Below are positions 35,009 through 47,798 of a stretch of DNA of 64,000 nucleotides, piece by piece. Numbering within the stretch: the first letter of the stretch is position 1; the number at the start of each line of letters is the position of its first letter. The translations under genes were made by a program, and so were the position numbers. The notes under the pieces are model-generated. The model did not search any database and was not told where the DNA came from. It saw nothing but the letters and a program-made list of their open reading frames with translations. Source of the DNA: Streptococcus respiraculi (GTDB taxonomy: Bacteria; Bacillota; Bacilli; Lactobacillales; Streptococcaceae); NCBI RefSeq assembly GCF_003595525.1, contig NZ_CP022680.1, positions 1,638,001 through 1,702,000 on the forward strand. Reading direction: 5' to 3'.

Positions 35009-36334
35009 TTATTCCATATCAAAACTCTCTGCTGTTTGCCCATCAGGCATACAAATAGAAAATAAAATTCCCACAATTGCTGGTACAAGCCACGGAAGCG
35101 ATGCATCTGCAAATGGCAGAGCAGCAATAAGCTTACCTAATCCGTCCAATTTGAATTGCGCACTGATGATGGTCGCAAAAGCGACAATGGTAACCAAGGA
35201 AATGGTCAGCTGCATACCGATTTTCGAGAGCGGAACCAAGCGATTGACAATGACTAAGAGAACAATGGCAATGGTAATCGGATAAAGAATTTGCAAAACT
35301 GGTACTGAGTAGGCAATAATGGCTGATAGACCGATATTAGCAATTCCAAAGCCAATCAAGGTAAAGAGCGTTGCATAGACCTTATATCCTAAGCGTGGGA
35401 AGGTTTTAACAAAGAACTCCGAAGTTGACACAATCAAGCCAACTGTTGTTGTAAAGCAGGTCATGGTCACCATGATCGCTAGGAAAATCTGCGCACTTGA
35501 ACCAAAGATAGCTTGCGTTGCTTGCGATAGCACATAGACCCCCTTGTTGGAATCAGATGCCATAATCTCTGCCGGAATTGGGAAATGATTGCCCAAGAAC
35601 CCCAGTCCGATATACAGAGCACTGAAACCTAGAGCCACAACGATTCCTACAACCCAAATCGTGGATACATATTCTTTTTTAGAAGCAAAACCAAGCTGGT
35701 TCATGGTTTCTACAGCAATCACACTAAAGGCAACTGAGGCAAGGGCGTCAAGCGTATTATAACCTTCTAAAAATCCTGTTCCAAAGGCCGATGTCACATA
35801 GGTACCTGATGCTGTCATCGGAGTACTACTGCCGTATTTTGTAGCTCCTAAAACAACCAAGACCACAATCAACAAAGCAAAGACCGGTGTCAAAATTCTT
35901 CCTACCAAGTCGAGAATTTTAGAGGGATTGAGCGAAATCAGATAGGCTGCAGTGAAATAGATGAGGGTAAAGATGAGCAAGCCCCACTGACCGTTACCAG
36001 CTAAAAGCGGAGCAACTCCTACTTCATAGGCTGTCGTTGCTGTCCTAGGAATGGCAAAGAATGGTCCAATTGACAAATAAAGGGCCACCAGATAAGTCGT
36101 TGCAAACCACGGCGCAATCTTGCGTGAAATTTCATAGACATAACCTTTAGGATTTAAAGTCCCGATGATGAGAGTCAAGACAGCAATTCCTACACCTGAG
36201 AGGACAAATCCACTAATGGCTGACCAAAAATTCTCGCCTGATAAGGCACCCAGTGTAGGGGGGAAGATTAAATTTCCCGCTCCAAAAAATATACCAAACA
36301 GGAGCAAACCTGTTAAGGAACCCTTTTTAATCAT
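35009..36334 (-). CDS. brnQ: Branched-chain amino acid:cation symporter BrnQ
   Basis: From the ATG at 36334 (AAGGAG at -12) the protein is 441 residues with about 12 membrane segments. The N-terminal GLLLFGIFFGAGNLIFPP is diagnostic of the LIVCS/BrnQ family, which imports Leu, Ile and Val with Na+ or H+. It is monocistronic; no regulatory T-box or leader ORF is visible in the 170 bp upstream. Confidence 0.92.
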   Translation of the reverse strand: MIKKGSLTGLLLFGIFFGAGNLIFPPTLGALSGENFWSAISGFVLSGVGIAVLTLIIGTLNPKGYVYEISRKIAPWFATTYLVALYLSIGPFFAIPRTATTAYEVGVAPLLAGNGQWGLLIFTLIYFTAAYLISLNPSKILDLVGRILTPVFALLIVVLVVLGATKYGSSTPMTASGTYVTSAFGTGFLEGYNTLDALASVAFSVIAVETMNQLGFASKKEYVSTIWVVGIVVALGFSALYIGLGFLGNHFPIPAEIMASDSNKGVYVLSQATQAIFGSSAQIFLAIMVTMTCFTTTVGLIVSTSEFFVKTFPRLGYKVYATLFTLIGFGIANIGLSAIIAYSVPVLQILYPITIAIVLLVIVNRLVPLSKIGMQLTISLVTIVAFATIISAQFKLDGLGKLIAALPFADASLPWLVPAIVGILFSICMPDGQTAESFDME

Positions 36335-36510
36335 GTAAATCTCCTTTTCATTCAATAGTCTCTATTATATCAAAAACTCTCTATCAGATGATACTTCCTT
36401 TCGATTTTTAAAGGTTTTGTCAATTCTGAATTTTCACACAAATTTATTCATTTTATCATTAAACAACAAAATCAAGACTAGACACTTTTGTCTTAGCCTT
36501 GACTCTCTTT

Positions 36511-38337
36511 TTATCGGAAACGCAACAATCTCAAACTATTTAAGATGACCAAAATCGTTGATACTTCATGGAAAAAGACACCTTCTGTCAGATCAAGGAT
36601 TCCTAGAAAATTCAGCAAGATTAAGAGAATGATGACCGTAATCGAAAATCCGATATTAAAACGGGTAATCCTGCCGTATTTCCAGCTAAGTTGGTAGAGC
36701 AAGCTCACATTATCTAAATTGTTGTGAATGATGATAACATCGCTCATCTCAAGCGCCACATCTGTCCCACCACCCATGGCAATTCCAATGTCTGCATGCG
36801 CCAGAATCGGAGCATCATTCAGACCATCACCCATCATACCAACGATTTTTCCTTCTTTCCCATACTCTATCAGATAAGCCACCTTGTCCTCAGGCAGACA
36901 CTGGGCATGGACACCTGTAATCTGCAACTGTTCCGCGACAAATTGGGCTGTCTCTCTCCTATCTCCTGTTAACATGACAACTTCCACCCCTGCTTGTTGC
37001 AAGGCCGTAACTGTCGTACCTGCCTCATCACGTATCGTATCGACTAATTCAATAAACCCGACAATCTGCTTGTCCTGTGCGACAAACAATAAGGTTCCAT
37101 AACTTTCTTTTGACAAATAGCCATGCGGATCAGCAGCATTTCCCATAAACTGCTGACTACCAATCGCAATATCCCCCATTTGGATACCGTGTCCCACGTG
37201 TTCCTTGACTGGTAAGACCGTTTCCGGTGCGCTATGAGATCGATCTTTAAAATAAGCCAAGATTGATTTTGCGAGCGGATGAGCAGATCTACTTTCCATA
37301 TATAAAATAAGGGGCAGCAGCTCTGGATCTTCCAACTGATAGTCATTAAGCCGGAATTCTCCCTTGGTCAGAGTACCTGTTTTATCCGTGCAAAGGACCG
37401 ATAACTGCATCATATTTTCCAAAACTTGACCATTTTTGATTAACACCCCATGCTTCGCACCAAAACTCATGGCGCTCAGCATGGCAGGCGTAATGGAGGC
37501 AATCAAGGCACAAGGACTTGCTACCGTCAACAAAATCATACCACGGTAAAAGGCTTCAACAAAGGATTGCCGTTGAACAAACATTAGGCAAGCAATAAAA
37601 ACTACAACACCAACCAAGACCAGTATGACATACTTCTTTTGAAGCTGGTGAATACGTCTATCCCGTTTACTCTGACTGTTACTAGCTGCTTGGATAAGAG
37701 AAACAATCTGGGCATATCGGCTCTCACTACTTTCTTTTGTAACCTGATAGGTTGCAGTCTCTCCGACATTCAGCGTTCCTGCAAAGACCTGCTCCCCTTT
37801 TTCTTTCATGACAGGAAGACTCTCACCTGTCAAAAGACTTTCATCAACCAGCATTTCTTCCTCAGCCTGTCCGTCTAGGGCAATCTGCTCTCCCTTTGTT
37901 ACTACAAGAATATCATGGAGATGGATCGCTTCAATGTCTTTCAACTCTACTTGTCCGTCACTTTTTAGGACACTAGCCTGCTTAGGAATCTGGGTCATCA
38001 AACTTTCCATAGTAACCATCGATTTACGATAAACATAGTCTTCCAACACCTCAGAAGCTGCAAAGATAAAGAGCAATATGGCTGCCTCACTAAAATAAGC
38101 AATTGCAACCGCTCCAAGGGCTGATAAAATCATCAATAAATCAACCTGAAAATCTCCCGTACCCAGCATTTCTTTGATAACATCTTTTCCAATCGGTCCA
38201 CCAAGCGATACAATCGCTAAACAGAAAAAACCGATACTCCAGCTACTTGAGAGATGCTCCAAGGCTAGTCCTATCCCCAAACTCAGTGTCCCCAGAAGAA
38301 ACAAGATTCCTCTTTGCGTTTTGACAATAGCTTTCAT
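36511..38337 (-). CDS. P1B-type metal-transporting ATPase (PmtA/CadA-like, probable P1B-4 group)
   Basis: The ATG at 38337 with GGAGGAG upstream gives 608 residues. It lacks an N-terminal HMA domain. Motifs in order: TGES in DESLLTGESLPVM, the metal-site SPC in VASPCALIASITPAML, phosphorylation loop DKTGTLTKGE, ESRSAHPLAKS, GDGLNDAPILAHADIG and a final-helix FFHEVSTILVILNSLRLL. SPC plus the HExxT-type last helix and no HMA fit P1B-4 exporters of Fe(II), Co(II) or Zn(II), including streptococcal PmtA. The leader contains a folded region resembling the NiCo/czcD riboswitch and a terminator, which supports export of Co/Ni/Fe. Exact metal is not settled. Confidence 0.88.
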   Translation of the reverse strand: MKAIVKTQRGILFLLGTLSLGIGLALEHLSSSWSIGFFCLAIVSLGGPIGKDVIKEMLGTGDFQVDLLMILSALGAVAIAYFSEAAILLFIFAASEVLEDYVYRKSMVTMESLMTQIPKQASVLKSDGQVELKDIEAIHLHDILVVTKGEQIALDGQAEEEMLVDESLLTGESLPVMKEKGEQVFAGTLNVGETATYQVTKESSESRYAQIVSLIQAASNSQSKRDRRIHQLQKKYVILVLVGVVVFIACLMFVQRQSFVEAFYRGMILLTVASPCALIASITPAMLSAMSFGAKHGVLIKNGQVLENMMQLSVLCTDKTGTLTKGEFRLNDYQLEDPELLPLILYMESRSAHPLAKSILAYFKDRSHSAPETVLPVKEHVGHGIQMGDIAIGSQQFMGNAADPHGYLSKESYGTLLFVAQDKQIVGFIELVDTIRDEAGTTVTALQQAGVEVVMLTGDRRETAQFVAEQLQITGVHAQCLPEDKVAYLIEYGKEGKIVGMMGDGLNDAPILAHADIGIAMGGGTDVALEMSDVIIIHNNLDNVSLLYQLSWKYGRITRFNIGFSITVIILLILLNFLGILDLTEGVFFHEVSTILVILNSLRLLRFR

Positions 38338-38367
38338 TGTTACTCCTCCTCTTTGATATGAAAACCG

Positions 38368-38416
38368 AAAAAAGAGCATACCTATGGACAGTTCGTACTG
38401 TCTCACAGATATGCTC
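38368..38416 (-). terminator. Intrinsic terminator within the leader of the metal ATPase
   Basis: On the minus strand GAGCATATCTGTG-A-GACAGT folds back on ACTGTC and CATAGGTATGCTC (two G-U pairs, one bulged A), followed by TTTTTT. It ends only 30 bases before the ATPase start, so it must be conditionally bypassed for expression. Confidence 0.9.
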
Positions 38417-38505
38417 AGCTAATCACCAAACAAGTTTCTGCTGTCTAAACCCTTATAGACCCGGCTACGCAACTATAGGTTGCTGCTTGTTCATATGCTA
38501 TTTAT
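38395..38505 (-). promoter_or_regulatory. Structured leader RNA, probable NiCo (czcD) riboswitch
   Basis: Between promoter and terminator the minus-strand RNA can form GCAAC/GTTGC and GTCTA/TAGAC helices linked by GTAGCCGGG, with CAGCAGA after the second helix and TCTGTGAGACAG at the 3' end. From memory, the same blocks (GCAGCCGGG, CAACAGA, UCUGUGGGACAG) form the conserved junction of the NiCo riboswitch. The last block is also the 5' arm of the terminator, so metal binding could prevent termination. AGCATA at 38498 can compete for the terminator 3' arm. The P1 helix is not clear, so the class assignment is tentative. Confidence 0.6.
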
Positions 38506-38516
38506 TTTACAAGGCT

Positions 38517-38545
38517 AGTATAGCATAAATTCATAGGACTGTCAA
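38517..38545 (-). promoter_or_regulatory. Promoter of the metal ATPase leader
   Basis: TTGACA (38540-38545) and TATACT (38517-38522) on the minus strand are 17 bases apart: a near-consensus sigma-A promoter, leaving a leader of about 170 bases. Confidence 0.85.
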
Positions 38546-38562
38546 GAATTTCTCAATCTTTC

Positions 38563-39172
38563 TTATTCAAATTGCTCATCAAACTCTGCACATAAATCAT
38601 CAAATTTCGGATTAGCTAATAATGGTTGAACATCCATGCCGCCTTCGTATAATACTGCTCAGTGCCATTTGATAACTCATTGACATAGCCTATTTTCTAC
38701 ATGTTTTAAAAATTGATAAGCAAAAGCCAAATCAAACGGTAAATGTTCCCCTTGAAAATATTCTCGACCCAAAGCTAGACTTATCTTGTAAATCATCCTA
38801 CCAGCTAAGAACGCTCCAATCATCTCCGATTAACTGATAAACCGTACGATGATAATAATAGATAGAAACAGCATGATTTTGAATTCCCACTTCTAGCAGC
38901 CATCTTAAAGTACATCATTGCAAGGGATAAATTTGGTAATACAGATCTTCCATATAGGTAGTAATACCCTAGGTTCGCAAGAGCTTGGTCTTGTCCTAGC
39001 AGTACCGCAATCGATAATATTCAACGGCAAGCGTATAGTTTTCTTCATGATAAAATGATGCACCTTTATTCAATAAATAATCTACGTCAGCCAATTCAAT
39101 CGCATGTAAATCAGCTTCATTCAATACCATCATCTCTTGTTCTATCATACTATCCACTCTTTCTATTTTCAT
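38563..39172 (-). pseudogene. Decayed gene for a TPR/Sel1-like protein
   Basis: On the minus strand an ATG at 39172 opens MKIERVDSMIEQEMMVLNEA and continues through LLNKGASFYHEENYTLAVEYYRL, a tetratricopeptide-like helix pair. Stops and shifts then interrupt it repeatedly. A readable C-terminus (MDVQPLLANPKFDDLCAEFD) ends at the TAA at 38563. The riboswitch promoter begins only 18 bp further. I cannot name the family. The rest of the interval to eno (39173-39432) is AT-rich and shows nothing clear. Confidence 0.55.
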
Positions 39173-39432
39173 CGACTCACTTCAATAGCAGTATCATTAT
39201 CCTTTATTAGTTATCTTCTATACATGTATATTTTTGTATTGCTGTAATATATTTTGAGATGATTGTCAATATCATCATAACAAACTCACATGGACATTTA
39301 GCCATCTATCGAAAGAAAAGGCAAAAAACATTTCACTCTTTGAAATAGCGTCAAAAATCTATACGTAATAAACAGTTGCACTCTTTCAGTATGCAAAAGT
39401 CAGTAACGGATAACTAAAAGGGGATTAAAAAT

Positions 39433-39468
39433 AAAAAAGCACCTTGGGATAGTGCCCCAAAGTGCTTA
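39433..39468 (-). terminator. Terminator of eno
   Basis: AGCACCTTGGG and CCCAAAGTGCT (one internal mismatch) form the stem, ending in TTTTTT on the minus strand, 40 bp after eno. Confidence 0.85.
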
Positions 39469-39505
39469 ATATTAAGGCTTTTCAGCCCTTAACTCTCTAA
39501 AGAGA

Positions 39506-40816
<1,311 letters not shown>

Positions 40817-40937
40817 TTACTCTCCTTTGAGTTAATTTTATTTACTAAACCATGTTACCTCAAAAACGCTTTTTTTTCAAGGAAAAACTCGTTTTTTTCG
40901 TATATATTAAAATGATAACGTTTCCTAGTTTCTACTT

Positions 40938-41948
40938 CTAAGCAATTCTGAAACTAAAAATCAATACCAAAGCCATAACCAGTTGAAATACACCAATCAA
41001 GCCCATGTAAACGAGAAATTTCGGGCCTTCTTGAAGGAATTTCTTAAAATCCAATCGAAGACCAATCGCGGCAAGAGCTGTAATTTCAAACCACGTGCTA
41101 AACCATTTTGATCCACCACTGAAAAAGCTCGGTAGTGGTAGGCTGCTGTTTACACAGCAAAGAATTAGAAAAGCGAGAATATACCACGGAATGCTCGCTA
41201 AAACAGACTTGTCCGCAGACTGTTCTGCTGTAAGACTCTGCTTTTTCCGATTCATAAAACGCTCAAAAGTAAAGACGACAACCACTAAAAAGAGAATGCG
41301 TGTAATCTTAAAAAGGGTAGCATACTGGGTGACTGTTTCATTAATCAAACTAGCAGAAGCCACAACCTGACCAACTGACTGCAATACTCCACCTGTCAGA
41401 GCGCTATTTTCCAAGTCTGAAAAAGCAAACAGCTGCACCCCAACCAAGGGCAGGACAAACATTAAAATGGTCCCTAGGAGATTGATGAGGACAATCGCCT
41501 GCCCCTTATCCTTACTGTCTGCCTTAATAGCTGGTGCAATAGCTCCAATCGCTGATGAGCCACAAACTGCATTTCCACCCGCAATCATGAGAGACATTTC
41601 ATCCTTAAAGCCCAATCTTCGGCCTAAAAAATAGGCAAAGAGAATGACACTGGTCATCATGAGGATAATATACATCAATCCTGAAAGACCTAGGTCTCCA
41701 ATGGTCTGAAAGGTCACCGTCAGTCCTAATAAAGCTACTGAAAACTCCAGTAATTTACTTTCTGAAAATTTAGTCCCCTTTTCCAGTCGTTGGCTTCTAC
41801 AAACTGTGTTTCCTAGAACAATCCCAATACAAATAGCCAAACTAGCCGCACCAATACTGGGAAAAAAGGCTGCTAAACCTTTTGCAATGACCGCTACCAG
41901 AAATGATAGAATAAAACCCGGTAGAATATCCCGATTGAATTGTTTCAT
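40938..41948 (-). CDS. YeiH/UPF0324 family membrane protein
   Basis: The ATG at 41948 has GGAGG 7 bases upstream and is preferred over the in-frame ATG 18 bases earlier, giving 336 residues. About ten membrane segments and the family stretch MIAGGNAVCGSSAIGAIAPAIKA identify the YeiH/UPF0324 group. These are putative transporters, with sulfite or sulfonate-type anions suggested for relatives; the substrate is unknown. It diverges from the YueI-like gene over a 115-bp region. Confidence 0.88.
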   Translation of the reverse strand: MKQFNRDILPGFILSFLVAVIAKGLAAFFPSIGAASLAICIGIVLGNTVCRSQRLEKGTKFSESKLLEFSVALLGLTVTFQTIGDLGLSGLMYIILMMTSVILFAYFLGRRLGFKDEMSLMIAGGNAVCGSSAIGAIAPAIKADSKDKGQAIVLINLLGTILMFVLPLVGVQLFAFSDLENSALTGGVLQSVGQVVASASLINETVTQYATLFKITRILFLVVVVFTFERFMNRKKQSLTAEQSADKSVLASIPWYILAFLILCCVNSSLPLPSFFSGGSKWFSTWFEITALAAIGLRLDFKKFLQEGPKFLVYMGLIGVFQLVMALVLIFSFRIA

Positions 41949-42048
41949 AATTGCCTCCTTTGTCATACTTGCCCTTATTGTACCATAGTTTACTCTCTTT
42001 TACTGACTCAAGGCTACAATTCCCTCTATTTCCCAAGCTCTCCTTTTA

Positions 42049-42063
42049 TGGTATACTAGAAGT
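42049..42063 (+). promoter_or_regulatory. Extended -10 promoter placed directly before the start codon
   Basis: TGGTATACT ends at 42057 and the ATG of the next gene is at 42064. Transcription would begin at or next to the A of the ATG, and no Shine-Dalgarno sequence is visible. Confidence 0.55.
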
Positions 42064-42525
42064 ATGAAAGATATCAATGACCTTATTATGCAACAAGCTG
42101 CTGGCGGTTTGAAAATCAATCCTGACGAGCAGCGCACATTTTTAAATACCTTTGAAGAACGTGTGATTGGCTTATGTAGCATTGAAGAAGCCAATTCGCA
42201 ACTACTAGCAGATCATTTCAAGAAAATTCTAGGACAAATAACCCATGACTATAAACCCGTCTTGGTCAAAATCTCGCCCTTTATGGATAGCCAAAAGCAG
42301 ATTTTCTATTTGAAAGCGGCTCAAGAATTGGGCTGTGAAGCTACTATTGTGGCGGAAGACTGCGCAGCTATTTTCGGTCTGGTCATTCACACGGATTGTC
42401 CGAGTCAGGTTGAAAACCAGGAACTGACTACTCAATTCGCAGAAATCCTCTACCCCACTCCTGCAAAAACAGTGAAAAAGTCCTCATTTTGGGAGAAATT
42501 ATTTGGTCAGTCTAGAAAAGACTAG
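42064..42525 (+). CDS. YueI/DUF1694 family protein
   Basis: The 153-residue soluble protein has the family core QQAAGGLKINPDEQRTFLNTFEERVI and a mid-region FYLKAAQELGCEATIVAEDCAAIFGLVIH. The family is common in Firmicutes, usually a single small gene near core functions, and lacks an assigned function. The stop codon lies inside a bidirectional terminator shared with serB. The mRNA may be leaderless, since the -10 element lies 7 bases before the ATG. Confidence 0.85.
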   Translation: MKDINDLIMQQAAGGLKINPDEQRTFLNTFEERVIGLCSIEEANSQLLADHFKKILGQITHDYKPVLVKISPFMDSQKQIFYLKAAQELGCEATIVAEDCAAIFGLVIHTDCPSQVENQELTTQFAEILYPTPAKTVKKSSFWEKLFGQSRKD

Positions 42526-42557
42526 GCAGGAATAGTTCGTTCCTGCCTAGTCTTTTT
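42516..42557. terminator. Bidirectional terminator between the YueI-like gene and serB
   Basis: AAAAGACTAGGCAGGAA and TTCCTGCCTAGTCTTTT form a perfect 17-bp stem with a 7-base loop and T-tracts on both strands. Confidence 0.95.
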
Positions 42558-42566
42558 TACACCTAT

Positions 42567-43208
42567 TCACACATCCTTATCCAATAATTCAAGGACTTTT
42601 AATAGATTTCTTTCATTGATTTGATATGGAGCTTGTTCTTGGACAATGGGCTTAGCGCAAAAGGCAATTCCAAGACCAGCTGTCTGAATCATGGGCAAAT
42701 CATTTGCCCCGTCCCCTACAGCAATGGTCTGCGCCAAGGTTAGACCATTTTCACTCGCCCATTTCTCAAGATAGGCTTTCTTGGTTTCCTTGGTGACCAC
42801 ATCTCCTAAGACACGACCCGTTAGAATGCCCTCCTCTACTTCCATACGGTTGGCTTTTATGTAATCAATTTCTAGCTTTTCAGCCAGCACATCCACCGTT
42901 TCATGGAAGCCACCTGAGACGACCGCAATCTTATAGCCTCTCGCGTGCAATTCTGCAACCAACTCTCTTGCCCCAGAGGTGAAATGAATCTTTTCTAAAA
43001 TTCGGTCAAATACACTTATAGGAAGCCCCTTTAAGAGGGCAACCCGTGCAGCTAATGCCTCTTTGAAATCCAATTCTCCCCTCATGGCACGCTCAGTGAT
43101 ATCTGCAACTTGACTTCCGACGCCTGCTTCTTCTCCAAGCAAATCAATCCCTTCTTCTAAAATCAAGGTGCTGTCCACATCCATGACTAATAACCCTTTT
43201 ACTGTCAT
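42567..43208 (-). CDS. serB: Phosphoserine phosphatase
   Basis: The ATG at 43208 with AAGGAG upstream gives 213 residues. HAD motifs are present: the nucleophile region LLVMDVDSTLILEEGIDLL (MDVDST), VVSGGFHETVDVL, and GDGANDLPMIQTAGLG. It removes phosphate from phosphoserine in the last step of serine synthesis. No other serine genes are adjacent. A small hairpin terminator separates it from ezrA. Confidence 0.94.
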   Translation of the reverse strand: MTVKGLLVMDVDSTLILEEGIDLLGEEAGVGSQVADITERAMRGELDFKEALAARVALLKGLPISVFDRILEKIHFTSGARELVAELHARGYKIAVVSGGFHETVDVLAEKLEIDYIKANRMEVEEGILTGRVLGDVVTKETKKAYLEKWASENGLTLAQTIAVGDGANDLPMIQTAGLGIAFCAKPIVQEQAPYQINERNLLKVLELLDKDV

Positions 43209-43233
43209 TTTCTTCTCCTTATTTGTATAAAAC

Positions 43234-43253
43234 AAAAAGCCCGAGGGCTTTTT
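43234..43253 (-). terminator. Terminator of ezrA
   Basis: AAAAAGCC/GGCTTTTT with a 4-base loop lies directly after the ezrA stop on the minus strand. Confidence 0.75.
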
Positions 43254-43257
43254 ATGT

Positions 43258-44982
43258 TTAGTAACGAATGGCTTCTCTCGTTTTTTCGTAGGAACGTACA
43301 AAGCGCTCTGTTACTCCTGGTTCAACAGCTTCTAAGGCAAATGAAATTTCTTCGAAAGCCGCTTGATAATCGTAGTCCTTCTCAAAAATCGCTAATGCGC
43401 GAGTAAAGGCTTGCTGAATCGAAGCATTTGATGAACGGTAGCGGTTTGAATACTGAAGTAGCTGCTCTGTTAGAGCTGCATTTTGAACGATGGTATAAGC
43501 TACTTCTTCCAATTCATTCATGTCAAATGTCGCATTTTCCAACAAACGATTGACGATTTCAATATTAATCCGTTTATAATCTAACTCTGCCAACAAGGCT
43601 TCCACATGGCCACTCGTTCTGAAGAAGACAGATAGGAAATCTTCTGGAATACCTGGCAAACTACGTTTTTCCATGTAGCGTTTCAAGGTATGCAACTGAT
43701 TGATATAAAGAGTTGCTTTCTTACGCGCATTGGTCTCAGATACTTCTTGGGATTTCAAATAATCCGCTAATACAAGCTGTTCTTCCTCCATTTGTTTGAG
43801 GGTTGTAAGAGCATGCTCTAAACGCTCCTCAAGGATGGAATAGGCAACTTGTGGTGTTTCTAATTCTGCAATGCTGTCATGAACGACCGTTTCCATCGAT
43901 GATAATTTAGTTGCTAGTTTTGAAATACGAGATAGCTTGCTTTCCACCAAAATGTAGGAATGATTGAGGCGTTCTGCTTCTTCTGTCAAAATACCTGTGT
44001 TATGCACAACATGTTCAAGGAATTTTGGCAGGTTTTTGCTAATCTTAACAGCTCCCTTGTGAGCTTCGATTTCACGAGTAAAGATTTGGTATAGGTAATC
44101 AATCTTAGCTTGGATTTCTCCAATTTCTGCCTCAGCAGCATCCAAATCAAATGAGACGATGAGGGCAGTTGTTTCACGAATGGCTACTCGAATTTCTTGG
44201 AAATGAGATTCAACATTTCCTTCTGTAAATAGGTAACCTTCTTCGACTAGTTTGCGATAACCAGCTTCCAAGTCTTCCAATTGATCTGGTAAGGTCTTGT
44301 TAACCTTTTCAATCAAGGCAGGAATGCGATCCATAATTTGATTGAGGGCAATCATGTGCTCTTCTGTCTTATCCAAAATGCCTGCAGCTTCAATTGGGTC
44401 ACCTGATGAGTTGAGCATGACAAATTCAGAAAATTCAACTTCGATATTTTTGAGTTGTTTTTCCAATTCTGGCAAGGTTTCTCCGTATTGCTCAGCCTTT
44501 TCACGGACAGATTCTTGCAAGCTATCAAAGAGATCCAAGGCATGCTTGACACGACCCGAATTTCTCTCTTCTTGTTCCTTTAGGTCTTTTAATCCTTGAC
44601 GGATTGCCATGATATCTTCTTCAATCAAGTCGATTTGGCTTTCGATGCTGTCGATAGCGCTTTTAGCACGAACAAAACGAAAAGAGTTGTTAAAAGCTTC
44701 TGCTTCAAAAATATGATTTTCAATATCTGCAAAAGAATTGAGAGATAAGTCAACCCACTTTTGATTCCACTCACGGAAGGATACCTGACTCTGACCAATC
44801 AAATGCAAGCTTTTTACTGCTTCCACTTCATCGTTGACAGGTAAATTGAATAAATCTTCTTTTCGATCTTCTAATGCAATTAATAAATTATCATTTCGTT
44901 TACGGGCGATAAGGCAAGCAATATAGGCAATAATTAAGATAACAACAATCGCAACGATTAAAATGATTGTTCCTCTAGACAT
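43258..44982 (-). CDS. ezrA: Septation ring formation regulator EzrA
   Basis: The 574-residue protein has one N-terminal membrane helix ([20 protein letters not shown]) and then about 540 residues of spectrin-like coiled coil rich in Glu, Leu and Lys (e.g. [20 protein letters not shown] near the start). Length and architecture equal EzrA, which binds FtsZ and coordinates septal and peripheral cell wall synthesis. It lies between gyrB and serB as in other streptococci. Confidence 0.96.
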   Translation of the reverse strand: MSRGTIILIVAIVVILIIAYIACLIARKRNDNLLIALEDRKEDLFNLPVNDEVEAVKSLHLIGQSQVSFREWNQKWVDLSLNSFADIENHIFEAEAFNNSFRFVRAKSAIDSIESQIDLIEEDIMAIRQGLKDLKEQEERNSGRVKHALDLFDSLQESVREKAEQYGETLPELEKQLKNIEVEFSEFVMLNSSGDPIEAAGILDKTEEHMIALNQIMDRIPALIEKVNKTLPDQLEDLEAGYRKLVEEGYLFTEGNVESHFQEIRVAIRETTALIVSFDLDAAEAEIGEIQAKIDYLYQIFTREIEAHKGAVKISKNLPKFLEHVVHNTGILTEEAERLNHSYILVESKLSRISKLATKLSSMETVVHDSIAELETPQVAYSILEERLEHALTTLKQMEEEQLVLADYLKSQEVSETNARKKATLYINQLHTLKRYMEKRSLPGIPEDFLSVFFRTSGHVEALLAELDYKRINIEIVNRLLENATFDMNELEEVAYTIVQNAALTEQLLQYSNRYRSSNASIQQAFTRALAIFEKDYDYQAAFEEISFALEAVEPGVTERFVRSYEKTREAIRY

Positions 44983-45070
44983 GTAAATCTCCTTAGATAA
45001 TAGTTTGTACTGGAAAATATCGCTTTATTATATCATACTTTTGGGCGATATGCACTTGTTTTTTCGAAAA

Positions 45071-47080
<2,010 letters not shown>

Positions 47081-47170
47081 TTAGCAGCTATTCTACACAT
47101 CATCTACTCATAATCAGACTAGCTGAACTAGTACCCTTTATTATATCATATTTCTCGCTATATTCCTACA

Positions 47171-47225
47171 AAAAAAGGAGGGAGAATCCGACCTCATCTC
47201 TTCGAAATCGATTTTCTCCACTCCC
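47171..47225 (-). terminator. Terminator region after the DJ-1 gene
   Basis: On the minus strand GGGAGTGGAGAA can pair with TTCTCCCTCC across a long loop, followed by TTTTTTT. The stem is imperfect. Confidence 0.55.
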
Positions 47226-47251
47226 TTATCTGTACAGACAATTATCAATGG

Positions 47252-47791
47252 CTATTGCTTATATACCATCGCTCGGGCTAGGCTATCTCCATCACCACCA
47301 AGAAGATCTACCAACTGATACGCAAAATCTAACGCCGTTCCTGCCCCTCGACTGGTTACAATATTGCCGTCAATGACAACTGTTTCTGTCACATGCCGAC
47401 CTGACGAAATCGTTTCTTCTTGACCAGGATAGCAAGTATAGCGACGCTCCTTTAGAAGCTCTGCTTTTTCTAAAACAATCGGTGCTGCACAAATGGCCGC
47501 CACATATGTATCTTGCCCCGCAACTGCTTGTAAGGCTGCAATCAAACCTGCATGGTCGCGCAAGTTAACAGAACCCGGCATACCACCTGGCAAGACCACC
47601 ATGTCATAGGCTGATAAATCCCCGTCAAAGACCCTATCTGCCTGCACTTTAATACCGTGAGAACCCTCGACTTCTAAGCCTGTCAACCCCACCATATCAC
47701 ACTCCATCGAAGCCCGACGCAGAACATCTACTGGGGTTAAAGCCTCAATTTCTTCAAAGCCATTTGCTAGTATAACTGCTACTTTTTTCAT
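47252..47791 (-). CDS. DJ-1/PfpI family protein (YajL/ThiJ-like)
   Basis: The 179-residue protein contains the glutamate in ANGFEEIEALTPVDVLRR and the nucleophile-elbow cysteine in VAAICAAPIVLEKA. These are the conserved pair of DJ-1/YajL proteins. Relatives act on glyoxal adducts or as oxidative-stress chaperones; the precise role is open. Its start is 7 bp after rodA, so the two are co-transcribed. Confidence 0.92.
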   Translation of the reverse strand: MKKVAVILANGFEEIEALTPVDVLRRASMECDMVGLTGLEVEGSHGIKVQADRVFDGDLSAYDMVVLPGGMPGSVNLRDHAGLIAALQAVAGQDTYVAAICAAPIVLEKAELLKERRYTCYPGQEETISSGRHVTETVVIDGNIVTSRGAGTALDFAYQLVDLLGGDGDSLARAMVYKQ

Positions 47792-47798
47792 AAGACAC

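Noticed and set aside
36724..37102. Plus-strand frames opposite the P1B ATPase
   Set aside because: They lie within the conserved hinge region of the ATPase and lack start signals.
38395..38505. Mn(II) yybP-ykoY riboswitch before the metal ATPase
   Set aside because: The conserved blocks of that class are not visible; the junction sequences fit the NiCo type better.
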